A stretch of DNA of 16,501 bases from Acetobacteraceae bacterium (GTDB taxonomy: Bacteria > Pseudomonadota > Alphaproteobacteria > Acetobacterales > Acetobacteraceae), in assembly GCA_025356735.1 (NCBI GenBank), contig JANXRT010000022.1:1-16501 (forward strand), written 5' to 3'. This document shows positions 9,569 to 16,501 of this stretch, in pieces (position 1 is the stretch's first letter; each line of letters starts with the position of its first letter). A program made the position numbers and the translations under genes. The notes beneath the pieces are model-generated. The model saw nothing but the letters and a program-made list of their open reading frames with translations. It had not been told where the DNA came from and searched no databases.

Positions 9569-10776
9569 CAGGCGGCGGCGCCGGACAGCACGTCGCCGAA
9601 TAGCTCCCAACTTTTGCCGTTCCAGCGCATCAGCCGGACCTGTCCGATGGTGTGGTAGTTGGTCGGGCTGGTGTTGATGCGGATGCCCGGCAGCAGCGTC
9701 GGTATCTCGACGTTCTTCATGTTGGTTGCTTGACGCATCAGGTTCTCGCGTGAGAAGTCGTTGCCGCACTGGCGCAGGCAGGCGATCATCGTCATACCGG
9801 CGCCATAGCCATAGACGTAGAAGGCATCGTTGAGGTCGGCGCCGGGCAGGTATTTCTGCATCACGCGGCGCCATTGCGCGATGCCGGGATCGTCCTTCCA
9901 GGCGGGGTCCGTCGGGTCCTTGTAGTAGGTGTTGCTGATCAGCCCGATCGCCTTTTCGGGACCGGCCGGCTCCATTACCGCGCCGACCGAGATCGAGACG
10001 TTGGTGAGTAGGTGCAGCGGCTTCCAATCCATGGACGCGATCTTGCGAATGATCTGCGCCGCGAACTTCGGCGTCGCCGCCGACAGCAGCGCGTTGACGC
10101 CGGCCTCCTGCAGCGAGATCGCCTGGCTGTCGATCACGGTGTCGGTGACCTCGTAGGAAACCACCTTCACCTTGTCGAATTTCGCGCCTAGCACGTCGCG
10201 AAAGCCGCTGACGTAGTCCTTGCCGAAATCGTCGTTCTGATAGAGGATGCCGATCTTGGCATCGGGCTTCGTCTTCAGGATGTACTGGGCGAAGATGCGC
10301 GCCTCGACCCGGTAGCTCGGCTGCCATCCTAACGTCCAGGGATAGCCGACGGGATCCTGGAACTTGTCGGCGCCCGATCCCACGAACAGGTCCGGCACCT
10401 TCTTCTGGTTGACGTATCTAAGGAACGCGGTGTTCGCCGCAGTGCCCAGCGTGTTGCTGAGGCAGGCGACCTCGTCCTGCTCGACCAGCCGGCGCACCTG
10501 CTCGATCGCCTTGGGCGGCGAGTAGCTGTCGTCGTAGCAAAGGAACTTCACCTTCCGCCCGGCAATGCCGCCCTCGTCGTTGAACCACTGCCAAGCCGCA
10601 CCCTGCGCGCGGCCAATGGCGCCGTAGGCTGATGCCGGCCCGCTGAACGCCGCGGTGCTGCCGATGCGGATTTCAGTGTCGGTCACGCCCGGTGAGCTTT
10701 CTGCCCGCGCAACGTATGGCATGGCCGGAACGAAGACCGCGGTGGCGGCGCCCAGCAGGGTTCTTCTGCGCATCAT
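9568..10776 (-). CDS. ABC transporter substrate-binding protein, branched-chain amino acid/amide type (second copy, different subfamily)
   Basis: A 402-residue exported protein with a twin-arginine-like signal (RRRTLLGAAT near the start, ARA before Glu26). The mature part begins GVTDTEIRIGSTAAFSGPAS and carries YDDSYSPPKAIEQVRRLVEQ (about 82-101) and GILYQNDDFGKDYVSG, all standard for the type 1 ligand-binding fold. It is clearly different in sequence from the binding protein at 4712-5941, so this is not a recent duplication. The open frame reaches an ATG at 10815, but GGGAGC lies 5 bases before the ATG at 10776 and that start gives a compact signal peptide, so I chose it. It is the last gene on this strand after era and lies 40 bases downstream of the folded element at 10817-10916. 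No transport partners are nearby, so the ligand is unknown. Confidence 0.92.
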   Translation of the reverse strand: MMRRRTLLGAATAVFVPAMPYVARAESSPGVTDTEIRIGSTAAFSGPASAYGAIGRAQGAAWQWFNDEGGIAGRKVKFLCYDDSYSPPKAIEQVRRLVEQDEVACLSNTLGTAANTAFLRYVNQKKVPDLFVGSGADKFQDPVGYPWTLGWQPSYRVEARIFAQYILKTKPDAKIGILYQNDDFGKDYVSGFRDVLGAKFDKVKVVSYEVTDTVIDSQAISLQEAGVNALLSAATPKFAAQIIRKIASMDWKPLHLLTNVSISVGAVMEPAGPEKAIGLISNTYYKDPTDPAWKDDPGIAQWRRVMQKYLPGADLNDAFYVYGYGAGMTMIACLRQCGNDFSRENLMRQATNMKNVEIPTLLPGIRINTSPTNYHTIGQVRLMRWNGKSWELFGDVLSGAAA

Positions 10777-10816
10777 GTTCGCTCCCGGTTGACCGCCGCA
10801 GGCAACAGGAAGCATA

Positions 10817-10916
10817 GGGCTCTACCCCAAACCCCGCTAAGGGCAAGCCCTTAGAACCCATTCCTTAAGTAAGGCGGGTCCAGGAGCGCTTCTCCTGGCG
10901 GGTTTGGGCAGAGCCC
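10817..10916. repeat. 100-bp intergenic palindromic element with a four-way-junction (cloverleaf-like) fold
   Basis: An imperfect closing stem pairs 10817-10836 with 10899-10916 (GGGCTCT against AGAGCCC, then CCC/GGG, AAA/TTT, CCC/GGG, G/C, with one mismatch and two single-base bulges). Inside it three hairpins sit end to end. H1 is CTAAGGG-CAAG-CCCTTAG (10837-10854). H2 is ACCC...CCTT-AAGT-AAGG.GGGT (10856-10879). H3 is CCAGGAG-CGCTT-CTCCTGG (10880-10898). Only A10855 is left unpaired at the junction. GGCGGGT occurs directly repeated at 10873 and 10897. Read as minus-strand RNA, H1 has a CUUG loop. It lies between the end of era and the second binding-protein gene. It resembles the abundant GGGGCTCTGCCCC-type intergenic palindromes I recall from Acetobacteraceae; a 5'-UTR regulatory RNA or transcription barrier are alternatives. 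It is not a tRNA. Confidence 0.7.
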
Positions 10917-10958
10917 ATGCTTACTTTCTGCCTGCGGCGTCCGCCTAGTCGGCACCGG

Positions 10959-11870
10959 CTATTCCTTATCGTCAAGCCCGATCGCCCGCAGCCGGGCGCG
11001 CTCCTCGTCCCATCCGGCGCGTTCCTTGACGTTGAGGAACAAATGCACCTCGCGCTCGAGCAGAGATTTGAGTTGCTTGCGGGCCAAGGCACCAATCTCG
11101 CGGATGCGCGCGCCTTTCTCGCCGATCAGGATCGCCTTGTGGTTGGCGCGGCCGACATAGATCGTGGCCTCGATCCGCACTGAGCCGTCCTTCTTTTCGG
11201 CGAAACTCTCGGTCTCGACGGTGGTGCCGTAGGGGATTTCCTCGTGGATTTGCAAGAATATCTGCTCACGCACGATCTCGGCGGCCAGCAGCCGGTCCGG
11301 CAGGTCGGTAAGTTCGTCCTCGGGATAAAGGTGCGGACCCAAGGGCAGCGATGAGGCAAGCGCGTCGAGCAGCCGGTCGAGCCCGTCGCCGTTGGCGGCG
11401 CTGACCATGAAGGTCTGCTCAAATGGCACGATCGCGTTCATCTCGGCGGTCAGCGGCAGCAGGCGTTCCACCGGGATCAGGTCGGATTTGTTGAGCACCA
11501 ACCAGGCGCGGCGGTTGGCTTGGGCCAGGCGCTCGGCGATGCCGCGCACCGCCTCGTTGGCGCCGGCCTTGGAGTCGACCAGCAGCAGCGTGAGGTCGGC
11601 ATCCTCGGCCCCCGTCCAGGCGGCGGCGACCATGGCGCGGTCAAGTCGGCGCCGCGGCCGAAAGATGCCGGGGGTATCGACCAGCAAAATCTGCGTCGAG
11701 CCGCCGTCGGTGCTGCCCCGCATCAGGATGCCGAGCACGCGGAACCTCGTGGTCTGCGCCTTCGGGCTGACGATCGACAATTTGGCGCCCACCAGTCGGT
11801 TGAGTAGCGTCGATTTGCCGGCGTTCGGCGCGCCGACGATGGCGGCAAAGCCGCATCGCGTGATCGTCAT
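10959..11870 (-). CDS. era: GTPase Era
   Basis: A 303-residue Era (E. coli has 301), an essential GTPase that binds the 3' end of 16S rRNA and checks 30S assembly. GTP-binding motifs are complete: G1 GAPNAGKS (13-20), G2 Thr41 in KAQTTR, G3 DTPG (65-68), G4 NKSD (127-130) and G5 SAA (157-159). The C-terminal KH domain runs from about residue 200, with EEIPYGTTVE, VGRANHKAILIGEKGARIRE (239-258) and VHLFLNVKERAGW near the end. The open frame continues upstream to 12053, but that extension is a shadow of rnc. The ATG at 11870 overlaps the rnc stop by four bases (ATGA) and gives the family N-terminus, which implies translational re-initiation after RNase III. Confidence 0.96.
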   Translation of the reverse strand: MTITRCGFAAIVGAPNAGKSTLLNRLVGAKLSIVSPKAQTTRFRVLGILMRGSTDGGSTQILLVDTPGIFRPRRRLDRAMVAAAWTGAEDADLTLLLVDSKAGANEAVRGIAERLAQANRRAWLVLNKSDLIPVERLLPLTAEMNAIVPFEQTFMVSAANGDGLDRLLDALASSLPLGPHLYPEDELTDLPDRLLAAEIVREQIFLQIHEEIPYGTTVETESFAEKKDGSVRIEATIYVGRANHKAILIGEKGARIREIGALARKQLKSLLEREVHLFLNVKERAGWDEERARLRAIGLDDKE

Positions 11871-12568
11871 GTCTTTACCTGTTCCAGCAGATCGGCCGCG
11901 GCGAGTTGCTCGGCCAGGCGTTTGGCGCCGGCCGTGCCCGAGCCAATTCGGCCGGCAAGCTGCACGGTGATGACGAAGGATGGGGAGTGCGAGGGGCCGG
12001 TGCGGGATGCCACGACATAGGCCGGCAGCGGCAGGCCCTGGCGCTGCGCCCATTCCTGCAGGCCGGTCTTGGCATCCTTCGGCGCATCGACCTGGGTCGC
12101 CATTGCGGATTCGAAGGCGCGGCGGACGAACTTCCGCGCCGGCTCCAGCCCGGCGTCGAGGAACATGGCGCCGAGCGACGCCTCCAGCGCATCGGCCAGC
12201 ACCGAGGCCGATCCAGTGACGCCGGCGCGTGCCTCACCCGGGGATACGTTCAGCGCGGCGCCAAGGCCGATTTCCTCGGCGATCGCCGCCAGCACCGGCT
12301 GCGACACAAGGTGGCCGAGGCGGCGGCCGAGACCGCCCTCCTGCTCATCCGGAAAACGCTCGATCAGCCATTCCGCCATCACCAGCCCGAGCACGCGGTC
12401 GCCGATGAATTCCAGTCGCTCGTTCGAGCCGCCGCCCTGGCGGGATCGCTGGAAGGCCGCAGAACGGTGAGTCAGGGCTTCGCGCAACAAGTTGGGGCGG
12501 GCGAAGCTGTGGCCGAGGATTGCCTCGAATTCGGTCGGCTCAGGTGCGGATATAGGCTGGACGGCCAA
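11867..12568 (-). CDS. rnc: Ribonuclease III
   Basis: A dsRNA endonuclease that matures rRNA and processes structured mRNAs. Numbered from the chosen start, the catalytic signature NERLEFIGDRVLGL lies at 49-62 (metal/catalytic residues Glu53 and Asp57). ADALEASLGAMFLDAG (125-140) gives Asp126 and Glu129, matching E. coli Asp114 and Glu117. The C-terminal dsRNA-binding domain starts at DAKTGLQEWAQ and continues through PAYVV, FVITVQL and the Ala/Lys-rich final helix. Start choice is uncertain: a TTG at 12568, two bases after the lepB stop, gives 233 residues, near the usual 220-240. In-frame GTG codons at 12601 and 12619 would overlap lepB by 31 or 49 bases and add residues with no family resemblance, though 12601 has a GAG five bases upstream. 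The stop overlaps the era ATG. Confidence 0.92.
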   Translation of the reverse strand: MAVQPISAPEPTEFEAILGHSFARPNLLREALTHRSAAFQRSRQGGGSNERLEFIGDRVLGLVMAEWLIERFPDEQEGGLGRRLGHLVSQPVLAAIAEEIGLGAALNVSPGEARAGVTGSASVLADALEASLGAMFLDAGLEPARKFVRRAFESAMATQVDAPKDAKTGLQEWAQRQGLPLPAYVVASRTGPSHSPSFVITVQLAGRIGSGTAGAKRLAEQLAAADLLEQVKT

Positions 12569-12570
12569 GC

Positions 12571-13323
12571 TTAATGCACACCCGAGAACAGGCGCGACCA
12601 CCTTATCTCGAACGGCCACTGCCAGATTTCCCAGATCGGGTACTGCCCGTCGGCGGAAAAGAAGATGAACTCGGCGCGGCCGACCAGATTCTCGATCGGC
12701 ACGAAGCCGACGGCGTTCAGCACCCGGCTGTCCAAGCTGTTGTCGCGGTTGTCGCCCATCGCGAACACGTTGCCCTCCGGCACCTTATATTCCTGGGTGT
12801 TGTCGAGCGGCCCATCGTCGGACGCCTTCAGGATCGGGTGCTTCACCCCGTTGGGTAGCGTCTCGATGTAGCGCTTGAGCATCATCTGGGTGCCGTCGCC
12901 GTCGGCGACGTAAGTCCCAGCCGGCTCGCGCGGCACGATGGCGCCGTTGATGTAGAGCTGGCCGCCGCGCATCTGGATGCGATCGCCGGGCAGGCCGACA
13001 ATGCGCTTGATGTAGTCGGTGGAGTTGTCGCGCGGCAGCTTGAACACCGCGACGTCACCGCGGTCCGGCACGCGGCCGAAGATGCGGCCGGAGAACAGCG
13101 GCGGCGAGAACGGCAAGGAAAAGCGCGAGTAGCCGTAGCTGAACTTCGAGACGAACAGGTAGTCGCCGACCAGCAAGGTCGGGATCATGCTGCCGGACGG
13201 GATGTTGAACGGCTCGACGATCACGGTGCGGATGCCGACGGCGATCAACCCGGCGAACACCAGGGTCTTGATGTTCTCGGCCCAGCCTTCGGAGCTTTTT
13301 GACTTCGCCGCCACTTTTGCCAT
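12571..13323 (-). CDS. lepB: Signal peptidase I
   Basis: A 250-residue inner-membrane serine protease that removes signal peptides from Sec and Tat substrates. One N-terminal membrane segment is visible (about 19-37, TLVFAGLIAVGIRTVIVEP). The nucleophile Ser45 lies in IPSGSMIPTL (41-50). The general base Lys106 lies in DYIKRIVGLPGD (103-114), equivalent to E. coli Ser90 and Lys145. The box GNVFAMGDNRDNSLDSR follows in the C-terminal third. Two exported binding proteins and a membrane-anchored acylase in this window would be among its possible clients; the lipoprotein would use Lsp instead. No clear Shine-Dalgarno precedes the ATG (GACGAC only). The 60-bp gap to acpS shows no hairpin or promoter I would defend, so read-through is likely. 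Confidence 0.95.
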   Translation of the reverse strand: MAKVAAKSKSSEGWAENIKTLVFAGLIAVGIRTVIVEPFNIPSGSMIPTLLVGDYLFVSKFSYGYSRFSLPFSPPLFSGRIFGRVPDRGDVAVFKLPRDNSTDYIKRIVGLPGDRIQMRGGQLYINGAIVPREPAGTYVADGDGTQMMLKRYIETLPNGVKHPILKASDDGPLDNTQEYKVPEGNVFAMGDNRDNSLDSRVLNAVGFVPIENLVGRAEFIFFSADGQYPIWEIWQWPFEIRWSRLFSGVH

Positions 13324-13383
13324 GTCGTCAGGAACTTTCGAGGGCTGAAATCCGGCGGATCAAGCGCATCGGGCCTGTAGCTG

Positions 13384-13797
13384 TCAAGCGATGTCAACCG
13401 GCACGGCACTCAGGATGACCTGGGCATAGGCATAGGGGTATTCGTCGGTCATCGTCACCGCGATCATCGGCTTCATGCCCGGCGGCGTCAGCGCCGCCAG
13501 ACGCTGGGCGGCGCCGCCGGTGAACAGCATGGTCGGCTGACCACCCGGCTTGTTGACCACAGCCAGATCGGCGAAAAAGACGCCCCGCCGAAAGCCCGTG
13601 CCAAGGGCCTTGGCCGCCGCTTCCTTGGCAGCAAAGCGCTTGGCGAAGGTCGGCGCGCGCAGCCGCTCGGCGCGGCGCATCGCCCGCGCGCGCTCGACGG
13701 GCGTGAAGATGCGCTCCAGGAACTTGTCGCCGAAGCGCTCCATCGCGCGCTCGATCCGGCGGATGTCGCAGATGTCCGAGCCGAGGCCGAGGATCAT
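13384..13797 (-). CDS. acpS: Holo-[acyl-carrier-protein] synthase
   Basis: A 137-residue AcpS (usual length 120-140) that transfers 4'-phosphopantetheine from CoA to acyl carrier protein, switching on fatty-acid synthesis. The N-terminal metal-binding motif is MILGLGSDICDIRRIE with Asp8. The second motif is RFAAKEAAAKALGTG with Lys58 and Glu59, matching E. coli Asp9 and Glu58. FTPVERARA (31-39) lies between them. The C-terminal strand ending IAVTMTDEYPYAYAQVILSA is also typical. Its ATG shares one base with the rsh stop (TGATG at 13799-13795), so translation should be coupled to the (p)ppGpp synthetase/hydrolase gene. pdxJ, which commonly sits immediately upstream of acpS in proteobacteria, is absent. 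Confidence 0.94.
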   Translation of the reverse strand: MILGLGSDICDIRRIERAMERFGDKFLERIFTPVERARAMRRAERLRAPTFAKRFAAKEAAAKALGTGFRRGVFFADLAVVNKPGGQPTMLFTGGAAQRLAALTPPGMKPMIAVTMTDEYPYAYAQVILSAVPVDIA

Positions 13798-16088
13798 CAG
13801 CCCTTCGCGCGCTCGACCTGGGTGATGCCTGCGGCACCGCGCAGCCCGGCGATGACGGTGGACAGGTGGCGGATGTCGCGCACATCGACATCGACCAGGA
13901 CCTCGAAGAAGTCCTGCTGCCGGTTGACGATCTTGAGGTTCATCAGGGTGCCGTCATGCTTGACGATGGCGTTGGTCAGGCTGGCGAGCGCGTTCGGAGA
14001 GTTGGCCGCGATGACGCTGATCCGGCCCGTATGCTTCGCCTGGTCGCCGTTCGGCCTGGCGCCGGCGGGTGCGGGCTCGATGTCCCAGTCCACGTCGATG
14101 AAGCGTTCCGGCGTGGCGGCGAAGCTTTCCAGCGTCTGGCAATCATTGGTGTGGATCGTGACGCCCTTGCCGGTGGTGACGATGCCGACGATGCGGTCAC
14201 CCGGCAGCGGGTGGCAGCAGCCGGCGTAGTGCACCGCCATGCCCGTGACCAGGCCGCGGATCGGCATCCCGGCATCGGCCTCGTGGCTGCGGGCGGATGT
14301 GCGCGGCGGCAGGGCCGGCACCATGCGCGGCGCGCGGGGCGCCTGGCGAAGCTCCGGGTAGGCGGTGTGGACCACATCCTTCGGCCCAATATTGCCGTTG
14401 CCCACCGCGACATAAAGATCGTCCAACGCATTGAACTTAAAGTGCTTCAGCACCGGCTCTAGCGCCTTGTCGGAGCCGTCCAGCCCCTCTTGGCGGAAGC
14501 CACGGACCAACGCCGTGCGGCCCTGGTCGATATGCTGCTGACGCTGCTGAGTCTGGACGTAGCGGCGAATGCGGGCGCGTGCCTTGCCGGTGACAACGAA
14601 CCGGTCCCATTGCGGCGAAGGCGTGCCGCTGCGCGAGGTCATTATCTCGACCTGGTCGCCGTTCTGCAGCTCGTGGCGCAGCGGCAACAGACGCCCGTTG
14701 ACCTTGGCGCCGACGCAGGTATCGCCGACCTGGCTGTGCACGGCGTAGGCGAAATCGACCGGGGTGGCACCACGAGGCAGCTGGATCAGCTGGCCCTTGG
14801 GCGTAAAGCAGAACACTTGGTCGCCGTAGAGCTCGAGCTTGGTATTGGCCAGGAAGTCGTCGGGTGCGGCGGAGTTGTCGAGGATTTCGAGCAGATCCTG
14901 CACCCAGCGGAAGCGTTTAAGGTCGCTGACCGAGGCGTCGTTCTGCTTATACAGCCAGTGCGAGGCGACGCCGTTCTCGGCCACGTCGTGCATCTCCGGC
15001 GTGCGGATCTGGACCTCGATCTTCTGGTTGCGCGGCTCGCGCAGGGTCACGCCGGTATGCAGGCTTTGATAGGCGTTCGACTTCGGCGTCGACATATAGT
15101 CCTTGAACCGGCCGGCGATCACCGAGTAGGCCGAGTGCACGGCGCCCAGCGCCACGTAGCAGGCATCCTTGGTCGGCACCACGACGCGGAACGCCATGAT
15201 ATCGGACAGCTGCTCGAACGCCACGTTGCGGCGCTGCATCTTCTCCCAGATCGAATACGGTGACTTCTCGCGGCCGCTGATCTCGATCACCTGGGCGCCG
15301 GCCTCCTCGCAGACCCGCACCAGTTCGCCACGCAGCTCCTCGATCACGTCGGCGCCCTGCCCGCGCAGGAAGTTCAGCCGCGCCTGGATGGTGTCGAACG
15401 CCTCTGGCTCCAGCTGCGCGAAGGCCAGCGTCTGCAGCTCGGTCTTGAGGCTGTCCATGCCGATGCGCTCGGCCAGCGGCGCGTAGATCTCCATCGTCTC
15501 GCTAGCGATGCGCTTGCGGCGTTCCGGCGACGCCACGAAATGCAGGGTGCGCATGTTGTGCAGCCGGTCGGCCAGCTTGACCAGCAGCACGCGGATGTCG
15601 CGGCTCATCGCCAGCACCAGCTTGCGAAAGTTTTCCGCCTGCTTGGTGCGATCGGACTGGACCTCAAGCCGGGTCAGCTTGGTCACGCCATCGACCAGGG
15701 CAGCGATATCGCGGCCGAATCGCGCCTCGATGTCGGCCAGCTTGACCGGCGTGTCCTCGATCACGTCATGCAGCAGGCCGGTGACGATGCTGGCGGTATC
15801 GAGCCCATAGCCCGCGAGGATGTCGGCCACGGCAACCGGGTGGCTGATGTAGGGATCGCCATTGTCGCGCTTCTGCGAACCGTGCGCCTTCATCGCCAGC
15901 ACGTAGGCGGCATCAATCAGCCCGATATCGGCGCGGGGATCGTAGGCATAGACCTTTTCAGTCAGTTCGAACTGGCGGATGACGGCCGGACGCTCACGCG
16001 AGCCGGGGTGCGGCTGGCCGTCCGGAGCGAAGACGCGGGACAAGGATGCGGGTGCGGGGACCTGTCGTCCGTTCGCGCCCATTGCCAT
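13797..16088 (-). CDS. rsh: Bifunctional (p)ppGpp synthetase/hydrolase (RelA/SpoT homologue)
   Basis: A 763-residue Rsh, the single stringent-response enzyme typical of alphaproteobacteria. The hydrolase HD domain has His83 (ISHP), HDVIED (107-112, metal-binding His107-Asp108) and KLADRLHNMRTL (171-182), so hydrolase looks intact. The synthetase domain has GREKSPYSIWEKM (272-284), LSDIMAFRVVV (294-304), GRFKDYMSTPKSNAYQSLHT (326-345) and EVQIRT (358-363), so synthetase also looks intact. A TGS domain spans about 424-483, a conserved Cys-Cys region follows (YAGCCHPLPGD, 621-631) and an ACT domain ends the protein (about 688-760). The start is ATG 16088 or ATG 16082. AGGGA is only two bases before the former and eight before the latter, so 16082 may be the true start. 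rpoZ lies 47 bases upstream on the same strand; acpS overlaps the stop. Confidence 0.96.
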   Translation of the reverse strand: MAMGANGRQVPAPASLSRVFAPDGQPHPGSRERPAVIRQFELTEKVYAYDPRADIGLIDAAYVLAMKAHGSQKRDNGDPYISHPVAVADILAGYGLDTASIVTGLLHDVIEDTPVKLADIEARFGRDIAALVDGVTKLTRLEVQSDRTKQAENFRKLVLAMSRDIRVLLVKLADRLHNMRTLHFVASPERRKRIASETMEIYAPLAERIGMDSLKTELQTLAFAQLEPEAFDTIQARLNFLRGQGADVIEELRGELVRVCEEAGAQVIEISGREKSPYSIWEKMQRRNVAFEQLSDIMAFRVVVPTKDACYVALGAVHSAYSVIAGRFKDYMSTPKSNAYQSLHTGVTLREPRNQKIEVQIRTPEMHDVAENGVASHWLYKQNDASVSDLKRFRWVQDLLEILDNSAAPDDFLANTKLELYGDQVFCFTPKGQLIQLPRGATPVDFAYAVHSQVGDTCVGAKVNGRLLPLRHELQNGDQVEIMTSRSGTPSPQWDRFVVTGKARARIRRYVQTQQRQQHIDQGRTALVRGFRQEGLDGSDKALEPVLKHFKFNALDDLYVAVGNGNIGPKDVVHTAYPELRQAPRAPRMVPALPPRTSARSHEADAGMPIRGLVTGMAVHYAGCCHPLPGDRIVGIVTTGKGVTIHTNDCQTLESFAATPERFIDVDWDIEPAPAGARPNGDQAKHTGRISVIAANSPNALASLTNAIVKHDGTLMNLKIVNRQQDFFEVLVDVDVRDIRHLSTVIAGLRGAAGITQVERAKG

Positions 16089-16135
16089 GTTCCCTGCGTT
16101 CTCCTAACGACCCATCGATGTGGTGTGGCTGATGG

Positions 16136-16501
16136 TCAGCGGCGAGGACGGCCGCCGAGTTCGGCCTCGATCGCCGCCTCGATGTCGTCGGGCGACATCT
16201 CCTCGCCATCGACCGGCAGGCTGGCCAGCTCCTCGTCGGCCGACATGTCCTGCAACCCGAAGATGTTCTGGTCGGTCGGAATGAGGTCCAGCACCTCCTC
16301 GTCGGCGGGCTCTGGCTCAGGCGCGCGCGACAGCGACTTTATCAGATCCTGCTCCAGGCCATGCAGGCCGATGGTCTCCTCAGCAATCTCGCGCAGGGCG
16401 ACGACAGGGTTCTTGTCATTGTCGCGATCGACCGTCAGCTCCTCGCCGCGGCTGAGATTGCGCGCCCGCTGGGCGGCGAGCAGCACCAGCTGAAATCGAT
16501 T
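16136..16501 (-). CDS. rpoZ: DNA-directed RNA polymerase subunit omega (N-terminus outside window)
   Basis: The last 121 codons plus stop of RpoZ; about a dozen N-terminal residues lie beyond the right edge. The visible start NRFQLVLLAAQRAR and the following LTVDRDNDKNPVVALREIAE are the core of omega, which binds the beta' subunit and helps polymerase assembly and ppGpp response. The internal GTG at 16486 is not the start because the frame continues upstream with conserved family sequence. The tail from about residue 60 is very acidic (repeated Asp/Glu, ending MSPDDIEAAIEAELGGRPRR), longer than in E. coli omega (91 residues) but common in alphaproteobacteria. It is the first gene of the rpoZ-rsh-acpS-lepB-rnc-era run. 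Confidence 0.94.
   Translation of the reverse strand, partial: NRFQLVLLAAQRARNLSRGEELTVDRDNDKNPVVALREIAEETIGLHGLEQDLIKSLSRAPEPEPADEEVLDLIPTDQNIFGLQDMSADEELASLPVDGEEMSPDDIEAAIEAELGGRPRR

Noticed and set aside
10817..10916. Cloverleaf shape suggesting a tRNA gene
   Set aside because: The arms have wrong lengths and the closing stem is about 18 bp. There is no T-loop GTTCRA sequence, no anticodon arm geometry and no CCA-type end.
11871..12053. 61-codon N-terminal extension of Era
   Set aside because: It lies within rnc, is Arg/Pro/Gly-rich and precedes the normal Era start, which forms a clean ATGA overlap with the rnc stop.
14490..15263. 257-codon open frame on the plus strand
   Set aside because: Antisense to the synthetase and TGS portion of rsh; no independent evidence of coding.
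15540..16493. 317-codon open frame on the plus strand
   Set aside because: It runs antisense through both rsh and rpoZ, two genes with clear family motifs, and has no recognisable domain or ribosome site.

Overview
This is a GC-rich chromosomal segment from an alphaproteobacterium, most likely of the Rhodospirillales/Acetobacteraceae type. The placement is inference from gene order (rpoZ-rsh-acpS-lepB-rnc-era on one side, recO-parC and RDD-bpt on the other) and from protein flavour; no rRNA is present to settle it. Coding density is very high, with several 1-8 nt gene overlaps. I see no transposase, phage gene, CRISPR array, tRNA or rRNA. No intergenic stretch exceeds about 145 bases.

Left end (1-3858): a two-gene minus-strand pair, a 3-hydroxyisobutyrate-dehydrogenase-type oxidoreductase (cut by the window edge) and a PcaC-like carboxymuconolactone decarboxylase, diverges from a plus-strand run. 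That run is a membrane-anchored penicillin-acylase-family (S45) Ntn hydrolase, an RDD membrane protein and the N-end-rule leucyltransferase Bpt (to 4684).

Middle (4712-10776): a Tat-exported, branched-chain-amino-acid-type solute-binding protein lies downstream of parC (topoisomerase IV subunit A) and recO, all on the minus strand. recO diverges from a small plus-strand lipoprotein gene. That gene meets a second orphan solute-binding protein tail to tail, with only 5 bases between the stop codons and a short GTAA-loop hairpin spanning both.

Right end (10817-16501): the second binding-protein gene is preceded by a 100-bp intergenic element that folds, on paper, into an almost completely paired four-way junction (closing stem plus three hairpins). 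Upstream of it is a core minus-strand block transcribed rpoZ > rsh > acpS > lepB > rnc > era. This block combines RNA polymerase omega, (p)ppGpp synthesis and hydrolysis, activation of acyl carrier protein, signal peptide cleavage, dsRNA processing and ribosome assembly. The 1-4 nt junctions at rsh/acpS and rnc/era imply translational coupling.

Nothing here is a clearly new multi-gene system. The most interesting items are the cloverleaf-like intergenic element at 10817-10916, the way two orphan binding proteins and a small lipoprotein are interposed in an otherwise conserved core neighbourhood, and the lack of pdxJ between rsh and acpS.
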